64,000 nt of DNA, taken from positions 1,922,001-1,986,000 of the forward strand of contig NZ_JAFBCB010000001.1 in the NCBI RefSeq assembly GCF_016907455.1, given 5' to 3'. Positions 1-8,317 of the stretch are shown here, piece by piece. This DNA is from Brachybacterium muris (GTDB lineage Bacteria > Actinomycetota > Actinomycetes > Actinomycetales > Dermabacteraceae). Every line of letters begins with the position of its first letter. Position 1 is the first letter of the stretch. A program made the position numbers and the translations under genes. The notes below the pieces were generated by a model. The model was not told the DNA's origin, ran no database searches, and worked only from the letters and a program-made list of their open reading frames with translations.

Positions 1-978
1 CAGTGCCGCCTGGTGACCGGAGTCCACGGCCCGCAGCATGGCGCGAAGTGCGATGACCGTCTTGCCGGAGCCCACGTCGCCCTGCAGCAGGACGCTGGTG
101 GGGTGGTCCCGCTCCAGCCGTTCGATGATCTCCTGGCCCACGTACTGCTGCCCCTCGGTGAGCTCGAACGGCAGTCGCTGATCGAAGGCGGGCTGCAGGG
201 GTCCCTCAGCGCGAAGCGCCGGGGCGGGGGTCCGGGCATCGGCCACCCGGCGCTGCGCGAAGATGGTCTGCAGCACGAAGGCTTCCTCGTACACCAGGTG
301 ACGCTTCCCTCTGTCCACGTCCTCCCAGGTCAGGGGCTGGTGAAGCAGGCGCATCGCCTCGGGCAGGCGGTCGATGCCGCGGCTGTCCAGAAGTTCCCTG
401 GGCACGGGCTGCTCGAGGTTCTCGACGTGGTCCAGCGCCTTCCGCATCGCACTGCGCACGGTGGCAAGGGCAATGTTCTTGCGCAGCGGGTACACGGGGC
501 GCGGGCGGCGCGCCCGGATCCGGCCGGCGTCGGTGTCCTCGAACTCCTCGTACTGGGGGTGGGTGATCTGTGGGCGGTCGCCCATCTTGTCCCAGCCCAC
601 GGTGCCCCACACCATCAGCAGCTTCCCGGGGACCAGGCTGCGTCGATGCCAGGCCACCTGCCCGGGGTTGTAGAGGAAGAAGGTCAGGGGGATGTCGTCG
701 GTGTCGTCGGTGACGCGGGCCTCGAGGATGGTCCCGTGGCGGCTGCGCATCCGGCGCTCCTTCACCGAGACCACCCGCACCTCGGCGCTGACCTCCATGC
801 CCACGTGCACGTTGCGCAGGTGCTCCAAGGGAGCCGGGGTCACGTAGCGGCGCGGGGCCTGGCGGAGCATGGTGTCCAGGTCCAGCAGGCCCAGCTGCTT
901 CATCGCCGTGGCCTCCTTGCCGGCCAGGATCGCGGCGAGCTGGGGCGTGAGCCGGGGGAGCTTCTGCCTGCTGCTCAT
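1..978 (-). CDS. recG: ATP-dependent DNA helicase RecG (N-terminal part; gene runs off the left edge)
   Basis: The minus strand is open for 326 codons from an ATG at 978 to the window edge. RecG remodels stalled replication forks and Holliday junctions. The N-terminal wedge/OB region includes the segment around VSAEVRVVSVKERRMRSR, typical of RecG. The Walker A motif, LLQGDVGSGKTVIALRAM, lies at about residues 295-312 near the edge. The preceding LPFELTEGQ segment is the usual RecG lead into motif I. The start has an AGAAGGG-like ribosome binding site upstream. It is divergent from rpmB, a pairing common in actinobacteria. Only the N-terminal half is visible, so the rest of the helicase core cannot be checked. 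Confidence 0.93.
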   Translation of the reverse strand, partial: MSSRQKLPRLTPQLAAILAGKEATAMKQLGLLDLDTMLRQAPRRYVTPAPLEHLRNVHVGMEVSAEVRVVSVKERRMRSRHGTILEARVTDDTDDIPLTFFLYNPGQVAWHRRSLVPGKLLMVWGTVGWDKMGDRPQITHPQYEEFEDTDAGRIRARRPRPVYPLRKNIALATVRSAMRKALDHVENLEQPVPRELLDSRGIDRLPEAMRLLHQPLTWEDVDRGKRHLVYEEAFVLQTIFAQRRVADARTPAPALRAEGPLQPAFDQRLPFELTEGQQYVGQEIIERLERDHPTSVLLQGDVGSGKTVIALRAMLRAVDSGHQAAL

Positions 979-1317
979 CAGGACCCTTCTGGCCGGACCG
1001 GGGCGCGGAGAGCGGGCGGCAGCCGGCTGGGGGCTGTGTTGAGCGCTCCGACGTGGGACGATGGGTCCCTGGACCGCACCATCGTGCCACTTCGCCGGCG
1101 CCTTGTGTCGGAATCCACAACCCGGAGTGGCGCTGCGCCCCTTCTGGTGGGAGGTCACCGTGAGATACACTTCCCAGGTTGCCCCGACCTCCTGGGTGCT
1201 CCGCGCCCGTCCGATCTCAGGTCACCGCCTCCGGTGGAGGCTCCCGTGCCAGCGGCCGGCGAGCGGACACCATGGCGTGGGCACCCGAACAGATTTCTAT
1301 TCCTCAGGAGACTGACA
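979..1317. promoter_or_regulatory. Divergent recG/rpmB intergenic region
   Basis: About 340 bases without a gene. For rpmB a TACACT hexamer at 1166-1171 could be a -10 box. It is followed by a short CCCAGG/CCTGGG inverted repeat in what would be the 5' untranslated region. No convincing -35 element is visible. I see no RNA gene or small ORF with a ribosome binding site. Confidence 0.35.
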
Positions 1318-1512
1318 GTGGCTTCCACGTGTGACATCTGCGCCAAGGGCCCGAGCTTCGGCAAGAGCGTGTCCCACTCTCACCGCCGCACCTCGCGCCG
1401 CTGGAACCCGAACATCCAGAGTGTGCGCACCCTGATCAACGGCACCAGCAAGCGTCTGAACGTCTGCACCTCCTGCCTCAAGGCTGGCAAGGTGCAGAAG
1501 CTCGGCGCCTGA
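1318..1512 (+). CDS. rpmB: 50S ribosomal protein L28
   Basis: A 64-residue protein starting at GTG 1318, preceded by a TCAGGAG ribosome binding site. It matches L28 in size and sequence, with CDIC near the N-terminus, SVSHSHRRTSRRWNPNIQSV in the middle and CTSCLKAGKV at the C-terminus. It is a structural protein of the large ribosomal subunit. The two CxxC pairs mark the zinc-binding (C+) form. In actinobacteria a cysteine-free, Zur-controlled paralog often exists elsewhere, so this would be the housekeeping zinc-replete copy. A strong terminator follows directly, so it is probably monocistronic. Confidence 0.97.
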   Translation: MASTCDICAKGPSFGKSVSHSHRRTSRRWNPNIQSVRTLINGTSKRLNVCTSCLKAGKVQKLGA

Positions 1513-1543
1513 GCTTCGCGGCGGGCACGCGCCCGCATCGCTC

Positions 1544-1580
1544 GAAGGCCCCCGTCCGTCACGGACGGGGGCCTTCGTCT
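1544..1580 (+). terminator. Rho-independent terminator of rpmB
   Basis: A perfect 16-bp stem (GAAGGCCCCCGTCCGT and its complement) spans 1544-1576 and is followed by GTCTTT. It begins about 30 bp after the rpmB stop. It could also serve the convergent minus-strand gene at 1659-2756. Confidence 0.85.
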
Positions 1581-1658
1581 TTCCCGCCGTCTGGCCCACA
1601 GTCGCGTCCGCCGTCCGTTCCACGCTGCCCCGGTCGAAACCGATGTCGGGCAGGCCCC

Positions 1659-2756
1659 TCAGGTGAGCCAGTCGCGGATCTGCTGCTGCACCCCGGCAGC
1701 GGTGTCCGCGTAGAACTCCGCCTCCTCACCGCCGGCGGCAGCGACCCGATGGAAGTGGGCGGAGGTGAAGAACACCTCGTGCAGCAGGTGCGCAGCCCGG
1801 CGGCGCAGCATGGCCGTGCGCAGCTGAGCCGCATCGGGCACACCTCCGCCGGCCGGACTGCTGAGCGGCTCCCCGAGCTCAGCTCTCGCCTCGACGTACA
1901 CGTCCACCTGATGCTCGATCTGGTTCTCGTCCAGCTGCACGTACCAGGGCTCGGCCTGGATCTGGCCGCCGATGAAGGCGAGGTCCCGGGCAGGATCCCC
2001 GCGGTGGCTCCACTCCCAGTCCACCAGGCGCGGCACTCCCTGCTCGTCCACGAGCACGTTGGCGGCACTCGCGTCACCGTGGACCAGCAGGCGCTCGGCG
2101 TGGTCGAAGGCGGAACGGGCCGATTCCTGGTGCCGCAGGACCGCCGGCCACAGCTCCTCCAGGGTCCGGGCGGCATCGGGCTCGTTGGTCCTCCACCAGG
2201 CAAGCGCCTGCTCCGCATCCCGCACCGGGTCACCGACAGCGGCCAGGGCGGTGGCGTCGGCGCCGCCGTGCACGTGCAGGCGCGCCAGCTGCCGGGTCAG
2301 CGCCGCCACCAGATCGTCGTTCCAGTCCGCGGCGGGCAGGCGGCGGCCAGGGACCCGAGTGGTGACGACGAACGCCAAGGGCTCCTCCGCGGTGGGCTCG
2401 TGGGAGCCGATCGAAGCGGCCGAGAGTCCCTCGGGGACGTGTGCGAGCACTGCGAGCTCAGCACCGAGGGGGTGGGTGAGCTGGGCGATCGGGCGAGTGG
2501 GGACCTTCACCACCAGTTCGAGGGCCGGATCGCCACCGCGCACCACAGACCAGGCGCGGAAGGACTCCCCGCTGCCGAGCGGGTGCACCTGCACCTCACC
2601 CGGGCCCGGCATCGCCGTGCTCGCCTGGCCATGCCCCGCCACGTGCACGGGCAGGGCCTTGGTCCACCAGTGGTGATGGGCGGCGGCGAGCGCGGCCACC
2701 TGGTCGGCGTCGAGCTGGGGCGGGAGCACGGTGCGCGGATCGATCATGCTCACCAT
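1659..2756 (-). CDS. Aminoglycoside phosphotransferase-fold (APH/choline kinase-like) protein
   Basis: A 365-residue protein of the APH family of small-molecule kinases. The Brenner-type catalytic loop LLVHGDASAANVLVD (His-Gly-Asp...Asn) is followed by the metal-binding LVDWEWSHRGDPARDLAF segment. An N-terminal lobe binds ATP. The substrate cannot be read from the sequence, and most chromosomal members in actinobacteria are uncharacterised, so an antibiotic-resistance role should not be assumed. Two starts are possible, ATG 2756 or ATG 2747; neither has a strong ribosome binding site. It converges on rpmB and sits with other accessory genes (LysE, alcohol dehydrogenase) on the same strand. 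Confidence 0.8.
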   Translation of the reverse strand: MVSMIDPRTVLPPQLDADQVAALAAAHHHWWTKALPVHVAGHGQASTAMPGPGEVQVHPLGSGESFRAWSVVRGGDPALELVVKVPTRPIAQLTHPLGAELAVLAHVPEGLSAASIGSHEPTAEEPLAFVVTTRVPGRRLPAADWNDDLVAALTRQLARLHVHGGADATALAAVGDPVRDAEQALAWWRTNEPDAARTLEELWPAVLRHQESARSAFDHAERLLVHGDASAANVLVDEQGVPRLVDWEWSHRGDPARDLAFIGGQIQAEPWYVQLDENQIEHQVDVYVEARAELGEPLSSPAGGGVPDAAQLRTAMLRRRAAHLLHEVFFTSAHFHRVAAAGGEEAEFYADTAAGVQQQIRDWLT

Positions 2757-2811
2757 GTTCGCAGGACTCCGTGGCCCAGCTGGCCGGATGGTCCGGGCGC
2801 TGCCGCCGTTC

Positions 2812-3419
2812 TCACACGCCGAAGGCGAGTTTCGCGGCCACCAGCAGCATCACGATCCCCACTCCCGCATCGAGCAGTCGCCACGTGGAGGGCCGGTCCA
2901 GGACTCCAGCCAGCGCCCGGGCCCCGAGGCCGAGCGTGGTGAACCACACGGCACTGGCGAGCATAGCGCCGGCGGCGAAGGCCCACCGCAGCTGCCCGAA
3001 CTGGTTGGCGATCCCGCCGACCATCAACACGGTGTCCAGGTACACGTGGGGGTTCAGGAACGTGAGTGCGAGGGTGGTCAGCACCACCGATCGCGCGGAG
3101 GCGGCGCCTGGGCCTCGAGTCTGCCGGGCCTGACCGCGGAGCGGAACGACCGCAGGGCGAAGAGGATCAGGTAGACCACGCCTCCCCAGCGCAGCACGGT
3201 CAGGAGCCAGGGTGCAGCAGCAGCGAGAGCCCCGATCCCAGCGGTTCCCACGGCGATCAGCGCTATGTCGGCCAGTGCGCACAGGGCGATCACCGTGCCG
3301 ATGTGCTCTCGGCGGATGCCTTGACGCAGCACCCAGGCGTTCTGGGCACCGATCGCGACGATCAGGCCCAGCCCGGTGCCGGCGCCCGCGAGGAGCACCG
3401 GCACCAGCTGATCGCTCAC
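2812..3419 (-). pseudogene. LysE/ArgO-family amino acid exporter, frameshifted
   Basis: Two overlapping minus-strand frames together make one LysE-family exporter of about 200 residues. The first (3419 down to 3078) gives the N-terminal half with the family signature GAQNAWVLRQGIRREH and three predicted membrane helices. The second frame supplies the C-terminal half with TLALTFLNPHVYLDTV, the conserved second LysE signature, and ends at 2812. The switch must lie near 3105-3125, around RPGRLEA in one frame and GAASARSV in the other, and needs a one-base indel. The intact family exports basic or other amino acids across the membrane. Whether this is a real null allele or a sequence error cannot be told from the window. 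Confidence 0.8.
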
Positions 3420-3453
3420 CGGAGCATCATCCCCGGTCCGGGAGCAGGCGGCA

Positions 3454-4551
3454 TCATGCGGGCTGCTCCACCTCGACCTGGTCGAAGGTCGCGGTGTCGA
3501 TGACGGCGCGGAAGAACACCTCGCCCGCCACCACCTTGTCGTACATGGCGTCCGCCTCGGTCACACCGATGGTCTCGATCTGGGCGGCGATGCCGTGCTC
3601 GGCACAGAAGTCCAGCATCTCCTGGGTCTCGGCGATACCGCCGATGTTGGAGCCGGCCAGCACCTTGGAGCCACCGATGAGGGAGCCGAAGCCCAGCTTC
3701 TGCTGCTCCGGCGGCAGCCCCACCACGGCCATCACGCCGCGCGGGGTGAGCAGGGAGAGGTACTTGTCCACCGGGATGTCGGCGCTGATGGTGTTGAGGA
3801 TCAGGTCGAACTCGCCGCGGTGGTCGCGGAAGAAGCCGTCCTCGGTGGTGGCGAGCATGCGGGTGGCGCCCATGTCGATCGCCAGCTGCTCCTTCTTCAG
3901 GCTGCGGGAGAGCACGGTGACCTCGGCGCCCATCTTGGCGGCGATCTGCACACCCATGTGGCCCAGCCCGCCCAGTCCCAGCACGGCCACGCGCTTGGCA
4001 CGTTCGCCGTCCTCGGACTGGACCTTCTCCCCGGCGTCCCAGCGGGCCAGTGGCGAGTAGGTGGTGATGCCGGCGCACAGCAACGGGGCCGCGACGTCGA
4101 AGTTCAGGGCATCGGGGATGCGCAGCACGAAGCGCTCGTTGACCACGACCTTCTCGCTGTAGCCGCCCTGGGTGATGGTGCCGTCCACGTCCTCGGCGTT
4201 GTAGGTGCCGACGGAGCCGTTCAGGCAGCTCTGCTCCTCGTCCATCGCGCACTGCTCGCATTCGCCGCAGGCGTTGACCAGGCAGCCCACACCGACGCGG
4301 TCGCCCACCTTGTACCGGGTGACGTCCTCACCGACGGCCTCCACGATCCCGGCGATCTCGTGGCCCACGCACAGGGGGAAGTGCGCCTCGCCCCACTCGT
4401 TGCGGATGGTGTGGATGTCGCTGTGGCAGATCCCGGCGGCCTTGATGTCGATCACGACGTCATCGGGACGCGGATCGCGGCGCTCGATCTCGGTGACCTG
4501 GAACGGCTGGTCGGGACCGGTCTTCTGCAGGGCCTTGACGGTGAAGGGCAT
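3454..4551 (-). CDS. Zinc-dependent NAD(P)-linked alcohol dehydrogenase (cinnamyl-alcohol-dehydrogenase-like)
   Basis: A 365-residue medium-chain dehydrogenase. Catalytic-zinc residues are visible in GICHSDIHTI (Cys) and VGHEIAGIVEAVG (His-Glu). The structural zinc is bound by the NACGECEQC cluster, followed by a Cys in EEQSC. The Rossmann nucleotide site is VLGLGGLGHMGVQIA. The layout matches the YahK/AdhC (CAD) branch, which reduces a broad range of aldehydes, usually with NADPH. The start is set by GAGGAGG a few bases before ATG 4551. It is monocistronic in appearance, with the frameshifted LysE gene following 34 bp downstream on the same strand. Confidence 0.9.
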   Translation of the reverse strand: MPFTVKALQKTGPDQPFQVTEIERRDPRPDDVVIDIKAAGICHSDIHTIRNEWGEAHFPLCVGHEIAGIVEAVGEDVTRYKVGDRVGVGCLVNACGECEQCAMDEEQSCLNGSVGTYNAEDVDGTITQGGYSEKVVVNERFVLRIPDALNFDVAAPLLCAGITTYSPLARWDAGEKVQSEDGERAKRVAVLGLGGLGHMGVQIAAKMGAEVTVLSRSLKKEQLAIDMGATRMLATTEDGFFRDHRGEFDLILNTISADIPVDKYLSLLTPRGVMAVVGLPPEQQKLGFGSLIGGSKVLAGSNIGGIAETQEMLDFCAEHGIAAQIETIGVTEADAMYDKVVAGEVFFRAVIDTATFDQVEVEQPA

Positions 4552-4834
4552 GGGATCCTCCTCGGGGTGCGCTCAGGGAGCGCAGCAGTGTGATCGTGAC
4601 GGGTCAACGGTAGCCGTCGACGGTGGGAGTGGGATGACAGGAGTGCCGAGACTGAGATCGTCGGCCCCGGAGCAAGCGCCCGGGTTCCTCCCCAGCGTTG
4701 CGTCGTCCCCAGTGCGGTTGCGGGGCTTGGTTTGTCGGAGCCTGTTCCTAGTGTTGGGTGCAGGTGGAAGGGCCAGGTCATTGGCCTTTTCGTGATCAGT
4801 GATCCCGTGAGTGCAGGGAAGGGGGTGGGGGGAG

Positions 4835-6433
4835 ATGCCGTCGTACAGCTTCGGTCCGGGCGGGCTTGTCGAGGAGCCTCGTCGCGTGCCCCGCCGCGCT
4901 CCTGTCACCATCGGCGGCCCGCCCCCATCGCCTCCCAGGTCCACGGTGCAGGCGCGTACCCCGCTCACGGAGGAGACCGTCGCCGAACGGGCAGGAATCG
5001 ACGCCGACACCCCGCAGGGTGATGCGGCCGTGCGCTTGCTCGCGCTCCAGCGTCACCAGTCCGCCGAGCACGCCCGCCTACTGCGTGAACTCGCACCACT
5101 ATGGGTGGCACCCGAGGACGGTGAGTCCGCCCCGGATGACCGTGAGGAAGCAGACCTCGTGGTCGCGGTCGCCCTGCGCACCACCACAGTGCGGGCCGGG
5201 ACCCTGCTGCGCGACGCCCATCTGGCCATCGACGAACTACCGCGCCTGTTCGCGCGCCTGGAGGCCGGGGACCTGCCGGTGGAGTGGCATCAGCGGATCC
5301 TGCGCTCGGTGCGGGAACTCACCCCGGCCCAGCGGTCCGAGCTCGACACTCGCGTGGCGGCCTGGGACCTCGCCTCGATCCCCGTCCAGCGCTTCCGTCG
5401 TGAGCTGCGGCTGCTGATCGCCTGGCTCCACCAGGCCGGGCAGAACGCGCCACGCCCGGAGGACCTGCGCGACGTCGCACTCGAGGGATCCCTGGTGGAT
5501 GACGGCACCGCGACCCTGCGGATCACCGGCCCGGTCCCCGAGATCCTCTCCCTGGCACGCCGGCTCGACGCGAGTGCCCGCGCTGTCCAGGACCATCAGC
5601 GCCGCGCCCTCGCCGACGGCGCCCCGATCCCCTTCGACCCCGACGGCGCCGCGGCCCTGAACGGGTCACCCCTCACGTTGGCTGCCCTGCGCTACGCGAT
5701 CCTCACCGGATCCGTGCTCGAGACCGGCGGCATCGAGGTTCCCACCGAGCGGTTCCGCCTGAACGTGACCGTGCCGGTGATGACCCTGATGGGGTTCTCC
5801 GACGCCCCCGGGGTGGTGGACGGCACCGTCCCTGTCCCCGCCTCGATGGCCCGCATGATCGCCGCACGCGAGCCGTTCTGGTACCGGGTGCTCACCGACC
5901 CGGTCACCGGCACCTTCATCCCCGCCGCGGCCAGCAGCTACCGGCCACCCACCGCGATGCTCGAGCACCTGCGCATGGAGAACCCGGTATGCGCGGTCCC
6001 CGGGTGCACCCGCGCCAGCACCAGCCGCGCCGAGGCCGACCACATCCAGGAGTACGACCACACCGACCCCGCCTCCGGCGGCCCGACCTGCGTGAGCAAC
6101 CTCCACCTGCTGTGCTTCACCCACCACCGGTTGAAGACCCGCGGGATGATCGACCCGGTACGCGGACCCGACGGCACCACCCGCTGGAACATCGGCACCG
6201 AACGGGATGATCGGTCTCGAAGCCCCGGCAAGAACCGACCTCGCGCCACCGCGAGCATCCCCGCGAACCGTGATCTCGCCACGCCCACCCTGGCCTCGGC
6301 ACTGCTGGACGCCTGGGAACAGCACCACTGGGAACAAGAGATTAAAGCCCTCATGCGCAACGGCGCCTTCGACGAACCCGACGAGCTCGACCACGAGGAC
6401 TACCTGCGCCGCACCGCACCGCCGCCGTTCTGA
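4835..6433 (+). CDS. DUF222 / HNH endonuclease-domain protein
   Basis: About 532 residues from ATG 4835, preceded by a purine-rich AAGGGGGTGGGGGG run; an in-frame GTG at 4811 would add eight residues. The central region is the DUF222 (13E12-repeat type) domain common in actinobacteria. The C-terminal half holds an HNH motif: CAVPGCTRASTSRAEADHIQ, then NLHLLCFTHHRLK, giving the zinc cysteines and the His/Asn/His metal-binding residues. Members are abundant, often multicopy and mobile-looking, and mostly of unknown function, although nuclease activity is implied by the fold. It lies between the alcohol dehydrogenase and thiL, interrupting an otherwise conserved neighbourhood. Confidence 0.88.
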   Translation: MPSYSFGPGGLVEEPRRVPRRAPVTIGGPPPSPPRSTVQARTPLTEETVAERAGIDADTPQGDAAVRLLALQRHQSAEHARLLRELAPLWVAPEDGESAPDDREEADLVVAVALRTTTVRAGTLLRDAHLAIDELPRLFARLEAGDLPVEWHQRILRSVRELTPAQRSELDTRVAAWDLASIPVQRFRRELRLLIAWLHQAGQNAPRPEDLRDVALEGSLVDDGTATLRITGPVPEILSLARRLDASARAVQDHQRRALADGAPIPFDPDGAAALNGSPLTLAALRYAILTGSVLETGGIEVPTERFRLNVTVPVMTLMGFSDAPGVVDGTVPVPASMARMIAAREPFWYRVLTDPVTGTFIPAAASSYRPPTAMLEHLRMENPVCAVPGCTRASTSRAEADHIQEYDHTDPASGGPTCVSNLHLLCFTHHRLKTRGMIDPVRGPDGTTRWNIGTERDDRSRSPGKNRPRATASIPANRDLATPTLASALLDAWEQHHWEQEIKALMRNGAFDEPDELDHEDYLRRTAPPPF

Positions 6434-6552
6434 TCTGCGCTGCCGTTCTGACGGAGGGCAGTGGATCGCGATCGCGCTACGGCACCTCTATGCGCTCACT
6501 TCGGATCGCGACCGTGCCAGCGGTCTGGAGACGGATGATCCATCAAGCGTGA

Positions 6553-7635
6553 TCAGCCGAAGTGGTCGAACCCCTCGCCGGTGATCGGTTCACCGTCCAA
6601 CAGCACACGAGGGGCCGGCTGGCCGACGTGCTCGCGGATCACTCCGATCACCCGGAACCCCTGTGGCACCGCGCCAGGGGCGAAGGTGGCGAGCATCGCG
6701 TGCTCCTCCCCGCCGTGCAGCACCCAGTCCCACGGGTCTGCATCCAGCACTGAAGCCGGCACAGCCAGTGCGTCGACGTCACCGCCCAGGGCCGTGGCGT
6801 CGAGGTCCACCTGCACGCCGGAGGCGACGGCGATGCGGCCACCGTCGCGCACCAGTCCGTCGGACAGGTCCATCATGGCGGTCGCTGCCCTGCCGCTCGC
6901 CCATCCCAGGGACAGGTCCGGATCCGGGGCGTTGTGCCAGGCCACCAGTCCCTCCAGCTGAGTGAGGAGAGCGGGATCCAGCGGGGTGGTGGCGGGGTGG
7001 GAGGGCGGAGCCGCCGGAGTCCCGCCCGTCCCCGGGGCGATGAGCACCGTGCCGTCCCCCTTCACCTGGACCCTTCCGGAGAGCACCGCTGCCAGGCCAG
7101 CGGCGGAGCGTCCCAGGGCGGGGCTGCCGATGGCGAGGACATCCCTGGGGCGCGCGCCGCTGCGCAGCACTGCCCGTTCCCCCTCCCTGAGTGCCCCGAC
7201 GGCGGTGATGGTGAGGGTGGGCCTGTCCGCTCGCCCCAGGTCGCCGCCCACCAGCTGGGCGCCGTCCTCCCTTGCACGCCGGGTGAGTCCTTCGGTGACC
7301 TGCTCGAACCAGTCCACCGGGGTGTCCGCGGGCATGGACACGGCGGCGACCAGGGCGATCGGCCGGGCGCCCATCGCGGCCACGTCGGCCAGGTTCTGCA
7401 CGGCGGCCTTGTGGCCGATCCAGCGCGGACAGGTGGTGTGCGCGAGGAAGTCGAAGCCCTCGACCATGGTGTCGGTGGTGATCACCAGTCGGGTACCGGG
7501 AAGGTCCACCACGGCAGCGTCATCCCCCGGCCCCACCTCGACCCGATCGCCCCCAGGGACATGGGTGAGCAGCCGGGCGAGGATCCCGGCTTCGCCGAGG
7601 TGCTCGCTGGTCCCCGGGCTCTGCTGCTGGCTCAT
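6553..7635 (-). CDS. thiL: Thiamine-monophosphate kinase
   Basis: A 360-residue protein from ATG 7635 (MSQQQSPG). ThiL phosphorylates thiamine monophosphate to thiamine pyrophosphate with ATP in the cytoplasm. Family landmarks are VGPGDDAAVVDLPG near residue 35, the TTDTMVEGFDF segment, KAAVQNLADVAAMGA, QLVGGDLGRAD and a late MMDLSDGL. This is the PurM/ThiL fold with metal-binding aspartates. A CACACT hexamer six bases before the start could be a leaderless -10 box. It is divergent from the DUF3515 lipoprotein gene. Confidence 0.95.
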   Translation of the reverse strand: MSQQQSPGTSEHLGEAGILARLLTHVPGGDRVEVGPGDDAAVVDLPGTRLVITTDTMVEGFDFLAHTTCPRWIGHKAAVQNLADVAAMGARPIALVAAVSMPADTPVDWFEQVTEGLTRRAREDGAQLVGGDLGRADRPTLTITAVGALREGERAVLRSGARPRDVLAIGSPALGRSAAGLAAVLSGRVQVKGDGTVLIAPGTGGTPAAPPSHPATTPLDPALLTQLEGLVAWHNAPDPDLSLGWASGRAATAMMDLSDGLVRDGGRIAVASGVQVDLDATALGGDVDALAVPASVLDADPWDWVLHGGEEHAMLATFAPGAVPQGFRVIGVIREHVGQPAPRVLLDGEPITGEGFDHFG

Positions 7636-7716
7636 GCCCCCAGTGTGCCGGAGGGACCGGGTCTCGTGCGCCGGGCGCGCAGCGTGCCGTGCCTGCACCG
7701 ACGGTAGGCTCGACTG

Positions 7717-8253
7717 GTGCCCCTTCGATCCTGCCCGTCCACCCTGCACGCCCGTCCGTGCCGCCCCCGTCGTGCCCGACTGCTCGCGGCCTCTGCTGTG
7801 GTGGCGCTGCTGGGTGGCCTCGCGGCCTGCGGCACGGTGACGGTGCCGGCCGGGCCTGCGGCCTCGGACCCGCTGTGCGCTGAGATCGTGTTGGGAGCAC
7901 CGCACGAGATGCTGGGGCTGGAGCGCAGCGAGACCAGTTCCCAGGGCACCGTGGCCTGGGGTTCCGGCGAGGACACCGTGGTGCTGCGCTGTGGCGTGGA
8001 GCCTCCCGGCCCCACCACCGATGCCTGCACCCGCTTGGAGGACCCCAGCGGCGTGCAGGTGGACTGGATCGTGCGCGAGCAGGACGAGATCGTGCTGCTG
8101 ACCACCTACGGGCGCGTCCCCGCGGTCGACATCTCCGTGCCGCGCTCCGTGGCCCCGGATCAGCCCTCGGCCGCCGCCCTGGACATGGGCCGCCTGGTGG
8201 ATGCCACGATCCCCGCCATCGACCATTGCGTGGGCGCCGGCGACGTGTCCTGA
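7717..8253 (+). CDS. DUF3515-family lipoprotein
   Basis: A 178-residue protein starting at GTG 7717. An arginine-rich N-terminus is followed by a hydrophobic stretch and the lipobox LGGLAAC at about residues 42-48, so it is probably exported and lipidated at the Cys. The rest (CAEIVLGAPHEMLGLE, VLRCGVEPPGPTTDAC, DWIVREQD) matches the DUF3515 family, which is linked to thiL and ddl in many actinobacteria but has no assigned function. The start is supported by TAGGCT six bases upstream, consistent with a leaderless transcript. It converges on ddl. Confidence 0.85.
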   Translation: MPLRSCPSTLHARPCRPRRARLLAASAVVALLGGLAACGTVTVPAGPAASDPLCAEIVLGAPHEMLGLERSETSSQGTVAWGSGEDTVVLRCGVEPPGPTTDACTRLEDPSGVQVDWIVREQDEIVLLTTYGRVPAVDISVPRSVAPDQPSAAALDMGRLVDATIPAIDHCVGAGDVS

Positions 8254-8317
8254 AGACCGCCCGCGGCGACCCGGTCCTCGCAGGAGGTTCGGATCGGTAC
8301 GGGCAGCTCCGCGCTGG

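Noticed and set aside
13-1512. A 499-codon open frame on the plus strand over recG and into rpmB
   Set aside because: Antisense shadow of recG; its last part is merely the rpmB frame. GC-rich DNA produces such frames everywhere.
1659-2756. Aminoglycoside resistance gene
   Set aside because: The APH fold alone does not show antibiotic substrate specificity; chromosomal family members are mostly of unknown substrate.
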